Source: Candidatus Poribacteria bacterium (lineage in GTDB: Bacteria > Poribacteria > WGA-4E > WGA-3G). Taken from it: a stretch of DNA of 64,000 nt. Made by a program: the position numbers and the translations under genes. Position 1 is the first letter of the stretch, and the number at the start of each line of letters is the position of its first letter. Below, piece by piece: positions 36,458 to 44,792 of the stretch. Where the stretch lies: NCBI GenBank assembly GCA_958295945.1, contig OY282386.1, positions 1,937,371-2,001,370 on the forward strand. The letters are read 5' to 3'. Below the pieces are notes generated by a model. It did no database searches, was not told the DNA's origin, and saw only the letters and a program-made list of their open reading frames with translations.

Positions 36458-36715
36458 GCCTGATCCTTTAAGTTGAGATAATTGAAAAGATTGTACTCAT
36501 TTAACATCTTATGCTTGCGAACTACATGTTGATATTGAATTCACATGTATTGGATTCAACAGATAAACAGATCATCGCTATGGGAATAGAGAGGGTGTGT
36601 ACAGACGCGTTCAATAAACAAATCGTTCCTACGGAACTAAAATATCGGACAATCCTAATAACAATACGGATTGAGAGAGATTCATAATAGTGTGGATATC
36701 TTCTTAAGTTGACAC

Positions 36716-36754
36716 CCGGAGAATGCCATAAACGCATTCATACCGTTGATTTAT
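36716..36754 (+). repeat. Fragment of dispersed palindromic repeat
   Basis: GAATGCCATAAACGCATTCA followed by TACCGTTGATTT closely matches 60127-60159 inside the second MITE-like repeat. Only one arm is present here, so it is a partial copy. Confidence 0.7.
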
Positions 36755-36830
36755 GGTTTTCGTTCTTCAACCCAACCTATGATCTCTTTCACTTCTTCTA
36801 TACAGATCTCACGTGGAATTTAAAAATGTC

Positions 36831-36860
36831 TTGACGATGACAACATAAATAGTGTATCAT
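36831..36860 (+). promoter_or_regulatory. Sigma-70-like promoter for the HD-selD-pyrE run
   Basis: TTGACG (36831-36836) and TATCAT (36855-36860) are separated by 18 bases. The predicted start near 36867 lies about 78 bases before the HD-domain gene. Confidence 0.55.
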
Positions 36861-36944
36861 TTAACACAGAATTTTACTTGTAATTATTGAATCTGAACTG
36901 TCAAACCGACAATTATCAATCTTAATAGAGTAACGAAAAAACGT

Positions 36945-37553
36945 ATGCATGACAATGGCGTCCGAAAGAACCGTGTTGAAGAAGCTTTAGAGATTGCTGC
37001 ACAGGCTCACCACGGGCAATTTCGTAAAGGCACAGTAACGCCTTATATATCTCACCCGTATGCTGTTTGTCTGATATTGATGAATGAAGGATGTTCGGAA
37101 GAAGTTGTTATTGCAGGTCTTCTACACGATACAGTTGAAGATACTGACATGACTTTGGATTGTATACAAGAGAGATTTGGACCAACTGTCGCTGAGATAG
37201 TTGATGGCTGTTCGGAAGATAAATCCTTACGATGGCGTGAGCGAAAATCAGAACGAATTGAAGCCTTGAAGACTGCAAGTCCTGAAATTTGCCTTGTAAC
37301 TTGTGCGGATAAAATTCACAATCTACGTACAGTGATTTCTGAATATGAGGAGATAGGAGACACTGTATGGGAACGTTTTCATGGAGGTGTTGAAGCGCAA
37401 TCTTGGTATTATCAAAGCGTTTTAGACAGTTTAAACACCCAGATAGAATCGGATAGTAGTGAAAGCAATAACAGAGATATACAAAAACAATTCCAATCAC
37501 TTTTTGAACAATTGCAACATGCATTAGTTTATCTTTTTGATGGAGAAGCATAA
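36945..37553 (+). CDS. Small HD-domain hydrolase, SpoT/MESH1-like
   Basis: The 202-residue protein has the ppGpp-hydrolase type of HD domain: AQAHHGQFRKG, ISHPYAV (H37), LLHDTVEDT (H61, D62 and the ED pair) and CADKIHNL (D122). There is no synthetase domain, TGS or ACT region, so it resembles small alarmone hydrolases. Such enzymes remove the 3' diphosphate from (p)ppGpp, but other nucleotides are possible. It starts 78 bases after a promoter and is followed 74 bases later by selD. Confidence 0.85.
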   Translation: MHDNGVRKNRVEEALEIAAQAHHGQFRKGTVTPYISHPYAVCLILMNEGCSEEVVIAGLLHDTVEDTDMTLDCIQERFGPTVAEIVDGCSEDKSLRWRERKSERIEALKTASPEICLVTCADKIHNLRTVISEYEEIGDTVWERFHGGVEAQSWYYQSVLDSLNTQIESDSSESNNRDIQKQFQSLFEQLQHALVYLFDGEA

Positions 37554-37627
37554 AAACATACCAAGAGAAATTTGATTGAACACGAATAAACAATACAATT
37601 TAATTCACATTATTGGATAATTAAATA

Positions 37628-38674
37628 ATGACCAAGAAAAAGGTCCGACTCACAGCGACTGTCAAATGCGCAGGCTGAGCATCAAAACTTGCTCCGGGTG
37701 AGTTATCACAAATCTTAGACAGCCTTCCAAAATCCACAGACCCGAATCTGCTTGTAGGGACAGAGACATCTGATGACGCTGGAATTTATCGTATATCAGA
37801 TGACATTGCACTTGTTAATACTGTAGACTATTTCACGCCCATCGTGGATGACCCTTATACTTTTGGTGCAATCGCAGCGACTAACTCACTCAGCGATGTT
37901 TATAGCATGGGTGGTGTGCCGAAAACCGCGTTGAACATCACCTGTTGGCCCAAAGATGACCTTGATCTATCAATTTTGGGTGATATTGTCAGAGGCGGTG
38001 CAGATAAAGCAGCTGAATCGGGAGCAGCACTTCTTGGTGGACATACAGTGGATTCACCCGAACTCATGTATGGTCTATCGGTAACAGGTATCGTGCATCC
38101 AGATAAATATGTTAAAAACTATGGGGCACGTCCCGGTGATGTGCTTATCCTATCAAAGAATCTCGGTATTGGTATTCTCACAACAGGATTGAAATTCGAT
38201 AAGATTAGTGATGAAATACTACCGCAGGTTGTTGAGTCTATGACACGTCTCAATGCAACTGCCTCGAAGGTGATGTTGAAATATGGTGCCACTGCTTGTA
38301 CAGATGTAACTGGTTATGGTCTGTTAGGACATGCATCAGAAATGGCAGAAGGCAACCATGTTCGTCTGCAGATAGACAGCAGTTCTGTTCCATTCTTTGA
38401 GGATGCACCACCTCTTGTTGTAAAGAATACTTATACTCAGGCATATCTTGCTAATACAAAGTTCCTTTCAGATAAGGTAACTTTCAGGACATCCGTATCA
38501 GAAGAGATGCGACATATTCTAATGGAAGCTGAAACTTCAGGTGGTTTGTTATTTGCTCTACCTGCTGAAAATGCAGATGCAGCTGTCAATGAACTTCGTG
38601 GAGTAGATTGTCCAGAAGCAGCTGTAATCGGTAAAGTTGTTGATGCAGATGGAGCACATATAGAAGTTCATTAG
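37628..38674 (+). CDS. selD: Selenide, water dikinase, a selenoprotein (in-frame UGA = Sec17)
   Basis: SelD makes selenophosphate from selenide and ATP, the donor for selenocysteine and selenouridine. The true start is the ATG at 37628. An in-frame UGA at 37676-37678 falls in TVKCAG-U-ASKLAPGE, exactly where SelD enzymes have their catalytic Cys or Sec, followed by the essential Lys (K20). Read through, the product is 348 residues, the normal length. The downstream part has the nucleotide-binding signatures (SDDAGIYRISDDIALVNTVD, DVYSMGGVPKTALNI, TDVTGYGLLGHASEMAEG). A start after the UGA, such as 37844, would lose the active site. pyrE follows after 26 bases. Confidence 0.96.
37691..37703 (+). 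promoter_or_regulatory. Possible SECIS hairpin in selD
   Basis: GCTC-CGGGT-GAGT can form a short 4-bp stem with one G-T pair, starting 12 bases after the UGA, with G at the second loop position. This fits the spacing rule for a bacterial SECIS but the stem is short, so the call is weak. Confidence 0.35.
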
Positions 38675-38700
38675 TATGTCAATTTGAACGGTAATCGTAT

Positions 38701-39222
38701 ATGACAAAGACTGAGTTAGCAAAGCAGATACGTGCAGTATCTTATCTTACAGGTGAATTCACTTTACGTTCTGGACTAGTTAGCAACTTTTATTGGGATA
38801 AATATCGGTTTGAAAGTAACCCGATTCTATTGGCTGCAATAGCCAAAGAGATGGTAAAATTGCTACCAAAGGAATTTGATGGATTGGCAGGATTGGAATT
38901 AGGGGGAATCCCATTGGTTACTGCAATTTCCTTACAAACAGGTAGTTCTTGTTTTTATGTTCGTAAAGAAGCAAAACCTTATGGAACATGTAATCTTATA
39001 GAAGGAGGTGTGAAAGAGAAAAGCACACTGGTTGTTATTGAAGATGTAATCACCACTGCGGGACAGGTATGTAGATCCATAGAACAGATCCGTGAAGAGG
39101 GACACACGGTGGAGCATGTGGTGGCAGTTATTGACCGGCAAGCAGGGGGAGAGGAGAAAATAAGTGCATACGGTTGCACTTTGGCATCCGTGTTTACACT
39201 TGCCGAATTAGAAGTAGTTTAA
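38701..39222 (+). CDS. pyrE: Orotate phosphoribosyltransferase
   Basis: The 173-residue enzyme joins orotate and PRPP to give OMP in pyrimidine synthesis. It shows the type I phosphoribosyltransferase PRPP loop VVIEDVITTAGQVCRSIEQI. Also present are the early FTLRSGLVSNFYWDKYRFES and the LAGLELGGIPLVTAIS segment. Length is at the short end of the family. It follows selD by 26 bases, and translation probably depends on the same transcript. Confidence 0.92.
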   Translation: MTKTELAKQIRAVSYLTGEFTLRSGLVSNFYWDKYRFESNPILLAAIAKEMVKLLPKEFDGLAGLELGGIPLVTAISLQTGSSCFYVRKEAKPYGTCNLIEGGVKEKSTLVVIEDVITTAGQVCRSIEQIREEGHTVEHVVAVIDRQAGGEEKISAYGCTLASVFTLAELEVV

Positions 39223-39391
39223 ACATCTATGGTATAATAATTGAACACATAATATACAAATCTGTTCAACTCTAAACTATCAATAACTTGTGCTGCTACA
39301 TAAGTCGTAAACGAACACATTTCTAAAATACAACTTAAATGATAAAGCACAAGCAACCGTAATAGAATACGAGAAATGTAAAGATATTAAA

Positions 39392-40186
39392 ATGAAAATA
39401 TTATTTATTGGAGATATTGTCGGCAATCCGGGGAGAAAAGCAGTAACTGAATATTTGAAACAAGTAAATAAACCGCCTGAAAACACTTATGATTTCATTG
39501 TTGTTAATGCGGAGAATGCTGCAGGGGGCAAAGGTTTAACTTTTGATATCGTTGACCAGTTATTAGCCTCAGGGGTCTCTGCGATAACGACAGGCAACCA
39601 TGTTTGGGCACAGAAAGAGATATTAGATTTCATTGACACAACACCTCAACTAATTCGTCCTGCAAATTATCCTTCAGATGTCCCTGGTCGCGGTTTCACA
39701 ATAGTAGAATCTGCAGATGGAAATGCAAAACTTGGCGTAATCAATCTCGCTGGTCAAATTTTCATGAATAGGTATACCAATCCGTTTCATGAACTGAATT
39801 CAATTCTACCAGAGATAAAGGCTGTAACACCTAATGTGCTTTTGGATTTTCATGCTGAAGCAACATCTGAAAAGATTGCAATGGGATGGCATGCAGATGG
39901 AAAGGTGAGTGCAGTAATTGGAACACACACCCATGTTCAAACAGCAGATGAACGAGTTTTACCTCAAGGAACTGCTTACATCAGTGATGTAGGCATGACT
40001 GGACCACACGACTCGGTTATTGGTAGTCGTAAAGAACAGGTATTAGAAACTTTTCTGACATTGATGCCTGCGCGTTTTGGTGTTGCAAAAGAAAATGTCA
40101 GGTTAAATGCAGTTAATATTGAATTGAATGATGAAACTGGTTTAGCTGAAAACATAATGCGAATACAATTTCAGCTGCGAAACTAA
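39392..40186 (+). CDS. ymdB: YmdB-family metallophosphoesterase
   Basis: The 264-residue protein opens MKILFIGDIVGNPGRKAV and continues VVNAENAAGGKGL, ITTGNHVWAQKEI and IGTHTHVQTADERVLPQGTA. These are the metal-binding blocks of the YmdB (TIGR00282) family. Members hydrolyse cyclic nucleotides in vitro and affect biofilm and sporulation choices in Bacillus. Full length and intact. It stands 169 bases after pyrE and 194 bases before xseA. Confidence 0.92.
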   Translation: MKILFIGDIVGNPGRKAVTEYLKQVNKPPENTYDFIVVNAENAAGGKGLTFDIVDQLLASGVSAITTGNHVWAQKEILDFIDTTPQLIRPANYPSDVPGRGFTIVESADGNAKLGVINLAGQIFMNRYTNPFHELNSILPEIKAVTPNVLLDFHAEATSEKIAMGWHADGKVSAVIGTHTHVQTADERVLPQGTAYISDVGMTGPHDSVIGSRKEQVLETFLTLMPARFGVAKENVRLNAVNIELNDETGLAENIMRIQFQLRN

Positions 40187-40380
40187 TTCACGTGTTGATT
40201 ATCGCACAATACCGATTGAATGAGTGATATAAACCATTATGAAAAATAGAGTTTTATTATGAAATTATAGGTTCACACTGAAGTGTAGTTTGTAAGCAAC
40301 GTAATGAATTGAGCGACTACATACAGTCTAATTCATAATAGAAATTTTATTTTTTTGGAAATGGTATTTGAAAGAGTCTT

Positions 40381-41601
40381 ATGCCATTAGATATTCCAAT
40401 ACCCCGCACTATTTTTAGTGTATCTCAAATCACAAGAACTATCTCACGCACTATTGAGCAACAGCCGCAACTTCAGAATGTGTGGGTGAAGGGTCAGATA
40501 TCAAACCTTGGAACACCGGCATCGGGACATATCTATTTTACACTTAAAGATGAGAAAAGTGCCATCCGGAGCGTTGTTTTCCGGAGTAGTGCTGCTCGTA
40601 TGAAGTATATGCCTAGTGATGGCGAAGAAGTTCTGGTTCATGGTAAAATCAATATCTATGCAGCAAGTAGTGAATATCAAATCATTGTAGATAAAATTGA
40701 ACCTATGGGAATAGGTGCCTTACAACGTGCTTATGAGGAATTAAAAAAGAGATTGGCTGATGAAGGTTTATTTGATATACATCATAAGAAACCTTTGCCT
40801 GTGTTTCCTATGAAAATAGGGGTAATTACATCAGAAACAGGTGCAGCAATCCAAGATATTTTACAACAACTTCAGAAACGATTTCCACTATCTGAACTTC
40901 TCCTCCATCCAACGCTCGTTCAGGGGGAAGATGCTGCTGCCCAGATTGTAAATGCAATAAAGGTGATGAATAATAGATCTGACATTGATGTTCTGATAGT
41001 TGGAAGAGGAGGCGGTTCAATGGAAGATCTATGGTCATTTAATGAAGAAATTGTAGCACGAGCGATATTTGCATCAAATATCCCTATTATTTCTGCTGTA
41101 GGACATGAGACAGATTTCACTATTGCTGATATGGTGGCAGACCATCGATCTCCAACGCCATCTGCAGCTGTAGAGCATATTGTTCCAGATCAGCAAGAAA
41201 TTATATCACGGTTGAATGGACATAAAGAACGTTTAAGAAACCTTGTGTTACACAGACTTGAAAATCGACGTGATGAACTTAGAATATTAGAAGAAGGTCT
41301 TTCCCCTGCTAAAAGAAAAGATGCAATTAACGAGTTGTATCAATCTATTGACAACCTTGAAGCTACATTTCACAAATCTCTAAGTGAAAAAATTGATACA
41401 AAGAATGACCTGCTACAAGCATTTGCAGATCGTTTAAATGGATTAAGTCCTTTGGCAACACTAAAACGCGGGTATAGTATCATCAGATCATCCACAGGAG
41501 AAATCATCACATCTAACAAACAGACAAATGTTGGTGAGAGTCTTGATTTAACACTCTCTGATGGAAGTCTTGTATGTACCGTTGATGAACGAGTCAATTA
41601 A
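40381..41601 (+). CDS. xseA: Exodeoxyribonuclease VII large subunit
   Basis: The 406-residue product has the N-terminal OB fold (SQITRTISRTIEQQPQLQNV, then WVKGQISNLGTPASGHIYF). The catalytic region holds IGVITSETGAAIQDILQQL, VLIVGRGGGSMEDLWSFNEE and SAVGHETDFTIADMVADHRS. A C-terminal coiled-coil part ends with ATLKRGYSIIRS. With XseB it degrades single-stranded DNA to acid-soluble oligonucleotides. It precedes xseB by 199 bases. Confidence 0.95.
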   Translation: MPLDIPIPRTIFSVSQITRTISRTIEQQPQLQNVWVKGQISNLGTPASGHIYFTLKDEKSAIRSVVFRSSAARMKYMPSDGEEVLVHGKINIYAASSEYQIIVDKIEPMGIGALQRAYEELKKRLADEGLFDIHHKKPLPVFPMKIGVITSETGAAIQDILQQLQKRFPLSELLLHPTLVQGEDAAAQIVNAIKVMNNRSDIDVLIVGRGGGSMEDLWSFNEEIVARAIFASNIPIISAVGHETDFTIADMVADHRSPTPSAAVEHIVPDQQEIISRLNGHKERLRNLVLHRLENRRDELRILEEGLSPAKRKDAINELYQSIDNLEATFHKSLSEKIDTKNDLLQAFADRLNGLSPLATLKRGYSIIRSSTGEIITSNKQTNVGESLDLTLSDGSLVCTVDERVN

Positions 41602-41800
41602 ATGTGCATTCATCTCCATCAATCATTGTATATTCCTATTGTGACAGTATTTTACATTCGCAAGTTCATAGACCATTTCGTATAAGTGGGACTTGAAAAG
41701 TACTCCTACAAACGAATATAGTGTTAATGTCGCAGTGATGAATGTGTTTCATATATTTAAATTCTATTTATTTTGATTTTGATTTGAAGGGAGATATCGT

Positions 41801-42052
41801 TTGACTTTTGAAAAGAAACTTGACAGGTTAAAAGAGATTGTAGAAGAATTAGAATCTCCAGAAACTTTGGAATTGGACACTTCTTTATCACTTTTTGAGG
41901 AGGGAGTTGGAATAGTTCGTTCTTGTCGGAAACTCCTTGAAGAAGCCGAAGTCCAAGTTCAAATCATATCGCAAGATGAGAACAGCGTGAATGATGGGGA
42001 ATCGTTATCGGAAAATGAAAACGGAGTATTTGATGGTTTTGAAGAAAATTAA
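41801..42052 (+). CDS. xseB: Exodeoxyribonuclease VII small subunit
   Basis: The 83-residue protein begins with TTG (41801), preceded by GAAGGGAG, and reads TFEKKLDRLKEIVEELESPE followed by LDTSLSLFEEGVGIVRSCRK. This is the standard two-helix XseB fold. The acidic C-terminal tail is longer than usual. It overlaps the start of dxs by 20 bases, a pairing of xseB with isoprenoid genes seen in many bacteria. Confidence 0.92.
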   Translation: MTFEKKLDRLKEIVEELESPETLELDTSLSLFEEGVGIVRSCRKLLEEAEVQVQIISQDENSVNDGESLSENENGVFDGFEEN

Positions 42053-43892
42053 TGACCCATCCGATCTAAAGAATCTAAATATAACTGAACTCCAAACACT
42101 TGCCGATGAGATGCGGACACACATGTTGACTGTTCTTTCCGAACATCCTGGACATTTTGCTCCAAACTTTGGCACAGTGGAACTTGCCATTGCAGTCCAC
42201 ACTGTTTTTGATACACCTCGAGATAAAGTAATCTGGGATATTGGACACCAAGCCTATCCACATAAACTCTTAACAGGCCGATTAGATGCATTTGAAACTA
42301 TACGCCAAACTGATGGAATCAGTGGATTTCTAAGTCGGGAAGAAAGTAAGTATGATGTATTTGGAGGAGGTCATTCCAGTACATCTATTTCTGCTGCTTT
42401 AGGTATCGCTACTGCACGCGATGTCAACAACGATGATTTCAAAGTTTTAGCCATAATTGGGGATGGCGGTCTGACAGGTGGAATTGCACTTGAGGGTTTG
42501 AATGCTGCTGGCGACTTCAAGAAGGATATGCTTGTCATCCTCAACGATAACCAAATGTCAATATCTCCAACAATAGGAGCAATCTCAAAACATTTTCATA
42601 AATTGATTAGTTCACGGGGTTACAATCGACTTCGATCAGGTGCAAAAGAATTGGTGAATTTTATATCATCTGATGCAAAAGCTCTCGCGCAGAAAATTGA
42701 AGCTTCGCTTAAACCAGGTACACTCTTTGAAGAATTTGGATTCCGATATTTCGGTCCTCTTGATGGTAATGATTTAGAAACACTTATTCCAGTTTTAACC
42801 GGTATTCGAGAGTTATCCGGTCCGATTTTAGTGCATGTCGTTACCAAAAAAGGTCTCGGATATAAACCTGCTGAAGAGGACCCAGTAGGGTTTTATAGTG
42901 TAAGTGGTCAGTTTGATTTAAAAACTGGTAAGTCGTTACGACCATCATCAGCAATTCCAAAGTACACCGATGTATTTAGTCGTACTCTTATTGAAGAAGC
43001 GAAACAAGATTCTCGGATAATTGGTGTAACAGCTGCCATGCCGGGTGGTACTGGTTTGGACAAATTTGCAGATGTCTTTCCTGACAGATGCTTTGATGTT
43101 GGTCTGGCTGAACAGTGTGCTGTCACCTTTGCTGCTGGACTTGCTACGGAAGGTCTGAAACCGGTAGTTGCAATCTATTCAACCTTCCTCCAAAGAGGTT
43201 ATGACCAAATACTCCATGATGTGTGCATTCAGAATTTACCAGTGATCTTCGCGCTTGACCGTGCTGGACTTGTTGGTGCTGATGGTCCAACACACCACGG
43301 AGTTTTTGATATTGCCTTCCTCCGCTCCATACCAAACATTGTTTCTATGGCACCAAAAGATGAAAATGAATTACAAAGGATGCTAAAGACCGCATTGAAC
43401 CACGATGATGGTCCAATTGCACTGCGTTATCCTCGGGGAATTGGGATAGGTGTTAAGTTAGATGCAGAACCTAAGGCACTTCCTATTGGGAAGGCAAAAA
43501 TCTGTCGTGAAGGAGATGACCTGTTAATATTGGCAATAGGTAATCGAGTCCACCCAGCACTTGAGGCTGCAAAAACTCTTAGTGAAACCGGAATTGAATC
43601 TACTGTTGTAAATACTCGGTTTATCAAGCCACTGGATGCAGAGTTAATTTTAGACTTAGCTAAACAGATTGGCAAAGTCATCACTGTAGAAGATGGTGTT
43701 TTAATGGGTGGATTCGGGAGTGCTGTGCTTGAAACACTGGCAGATGCAGGGATAATGGATGTTCGTGTTACCACTCTCGGTGTAACGGATCGATTTGTTG
43801 AACATGGTGACGTGACTACTTTGTATGACCGTTATGGCTATGATACACAAGCGATCATTCGTACAGGAATTACTTTAGCAGTTGGATCCTGA
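42033..43892 (+). CDS. dxs: 1-deoxy-D-xylulose-5-phosphate synthase
   Basis: The 619-residue thiamine diphosphate enzyme condenses pyruvate and glyceraldehyde-3-phosphate at the start of the MEP isoprenoid pathway. The start at 42033 is chosen because GGAG lies about 10 bases upstream and it gives family length. The frame itself opens at 41991. Visible motifs are WDIGHQAYPHKLLTGR, GGGHSSTSISAALG, the cofactor loop GDGGLTGG, and in the C-terminal half FDVGLAEQCAVTFAAGLA and DRAGLVGADGPTHHGVFD. The MEP pathway is presumably the organism's route to isoprenoids. Confidence 0.95.
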   Translation: MVLKKINDPSDLKNLNITELQTLADEMRTHMLTVLSEHPGHFAPNFGTVELAIAVHTVFDTPRDKVIWDIGHQAYPHKLLTGRLDAFETIRQTDGISGFLSREESKYDVFGGGHSSTSISAALGIATARDVNNDDFKVLAIIGDGGLTGGIALEGLNAAGDFKKDMLVILNDNQMSISPTIGAISKHFHKLISSRGYNRLRSGAKELVNFISSDAKALAQKIEASLKPGTLFEEFGFRYFGPLDGNDLETLIPVLTGIRELSGPILVHVVTKKGLGYKPAEEDPVGFYSVSGQFDLKTGKSLRPSSAIPKYTDVFSRTLIEEAKQDSRIIGVTAAMPGGTGLDKFADVFPDRCFDVGLAEQCAVTFAAGLATEGLKPVVAIYSTFLQRGYDQILHDVCIQNLPVIFALDRAGLVGADGPTHHGVFDIAFLRSIPNIVSMAPKDENELQRMLKTALNHDDGPIALRYPRGIGIGVKLDAEPKALPIGKAKICREGDDLLILAIGNRVHPALEAAKTLSETGIESTVVNTRFIKPLDAELILDLAKQIGKVITVEDGVLMGGFGSAVLETLADAGIMDVRVTTLGVTDRFVEHGDVTTLYDRYGYDTQAIIRTGITLAVGS

Positions 43893-43955
43893 GGCAACCG
43901 ATGCCTATTCTCTCCTGTTAATATGTAGGTCTCTGCACAAAATCATACAAGATAA

Positions 43956-44774
43956 ATGATGGAAAGGTTAGATATAATACTTGTTAAGCGAGGATTAGTT
44001 GAGACTCGTCTACAAGCAAAACGTTTGATTTTGGCTGGTGCGGTTAGAGTCAACAACAATTCTCAACTCAAACCTGGACAACGAATACCGTCTGATGCAA
44101 AAATCGTTGTAGAAAGACCTCCAAAATATGTCAGTCGCGGTGGATTGAAACTTGAAAAGGCAATAAATTGCTTTGAAATTCCCATCCAAAGCAGAGTCGT
44201 ATTAGACGTTGGAGCATCAACGGGAGGTTTTACCGATTGCCTGCTTCAACATGGTGCAGATTTTGTATATGCTGTTGATGTTGGATATGGTCAACTTGCA
44301 TGGAAATTACGCCAAGATCCACGTGTTCAAGTAATTGATAAGACAAATATCCGCTACATTGACAATCTCATTTTTTCGCATCCTATTGACATCGCCGTAA
44401 TTGACGTTTCTTTCATCTCCTTACAAAAAGTTCTACCCGTAATACTTGATAAGTTAGATGTAGCTGAGGTTATAGCACTTATAAAGCCTCAGTTTGAGGC
44501 TGGTCGTACTCACGTCAAGAAAGGAGGAATTGTTGATAATCCACATATACATAGGTATATACTGAATGAGCTAATCAACTTTATCCAGAATGACTTGTCA
44601 ACAATTACAACGGGTTTGACGTTTTCACCTATACACCGAGACATAGGAAATATTGAATACCTGCTCTGGTTACAAAAGATACCGAATACAGAATCAGGTT
44701 CTCATTCAATAGATTCAAAAATTATAGATGATGTAGTAAAATCAGCACATAGAGCATTTAATGGAAAAGAATAA
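43956..44774 (+). CDS. tlyA: TlyA-family RNA 2'-O-methyltransferase
   Basis: The 272-residue protein has an N-terminal S4 RNA-binding domain (MERLDIILVKRGLVETRLQA). An FtsJ-like methyltransferase follows with the SAM motif VVLDVGASTGGFTDCLLQHG and later IDVSFISLQKVLP. TlyA proteins methylate ribosomal RNA, with hemolysin named as an older annotation. An ATG at 43959 is an equally good start. It lies between dxs and the TamB-like gene, with 18 bases to the latter. Confidence 0.93.
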   Translation: MMERLDIILVKRGLVETRLQAKRLILAGAVRVNNNSQLKPGQRIPSDAKIVVERPPKYVSRGGLKLEKAINCFEIPIQSRVVLDVGASTGGFTDCLLQHGADFVYAVDVGYGQLAWKLRQDPRVQVIDKTNIRYIDNLIFSHPIDIAVIDVSFISLQKVLPVILDKLDVAEVIALIKPQFEAGRTHVKKGGIVDNPHIHRYILNELINFIQNDLSTITTGLTFSPIHRDIGNIEYLLWLQKIPNTESGSHSIDSKIIDDVVKSAHRAFNGKE

Positions 44775-44792
44775 AGAATAAAAAATAAAACG

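Larger units (their letters stand above)
36458..36944. other. 487-bp intergenic region with repeat fragment and promoter
   Basis: This gap separates the divergent M81 and HD-domain genes. It holds a fragment of a dispersed palindromic repeat (about 36716-36754) and a sigma-70-like promoter (36831-36860). A minus-strand open frame (36522-36737) has no family features and is not called. Nothing else is recognised. Confidence 0.6.

Noticed and set aside
36522-36737. Open frame in the intergenic region before the HD gene
   Set aside because: It includes part of a dispersed repeat and has no protein-like features.
37108-37593. Minus-strand open frame of 161 codons across the HD gene
   Set aside because: It is antisense to a gene with all HD catalytic residues and shows no family features.
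37844-38674. SelD starting at an internal ATG
   Set aside because: This would remove the catalytic Sec17/Lys20 region. The upstream ATG at 37628 gives the normal length through the UGA.
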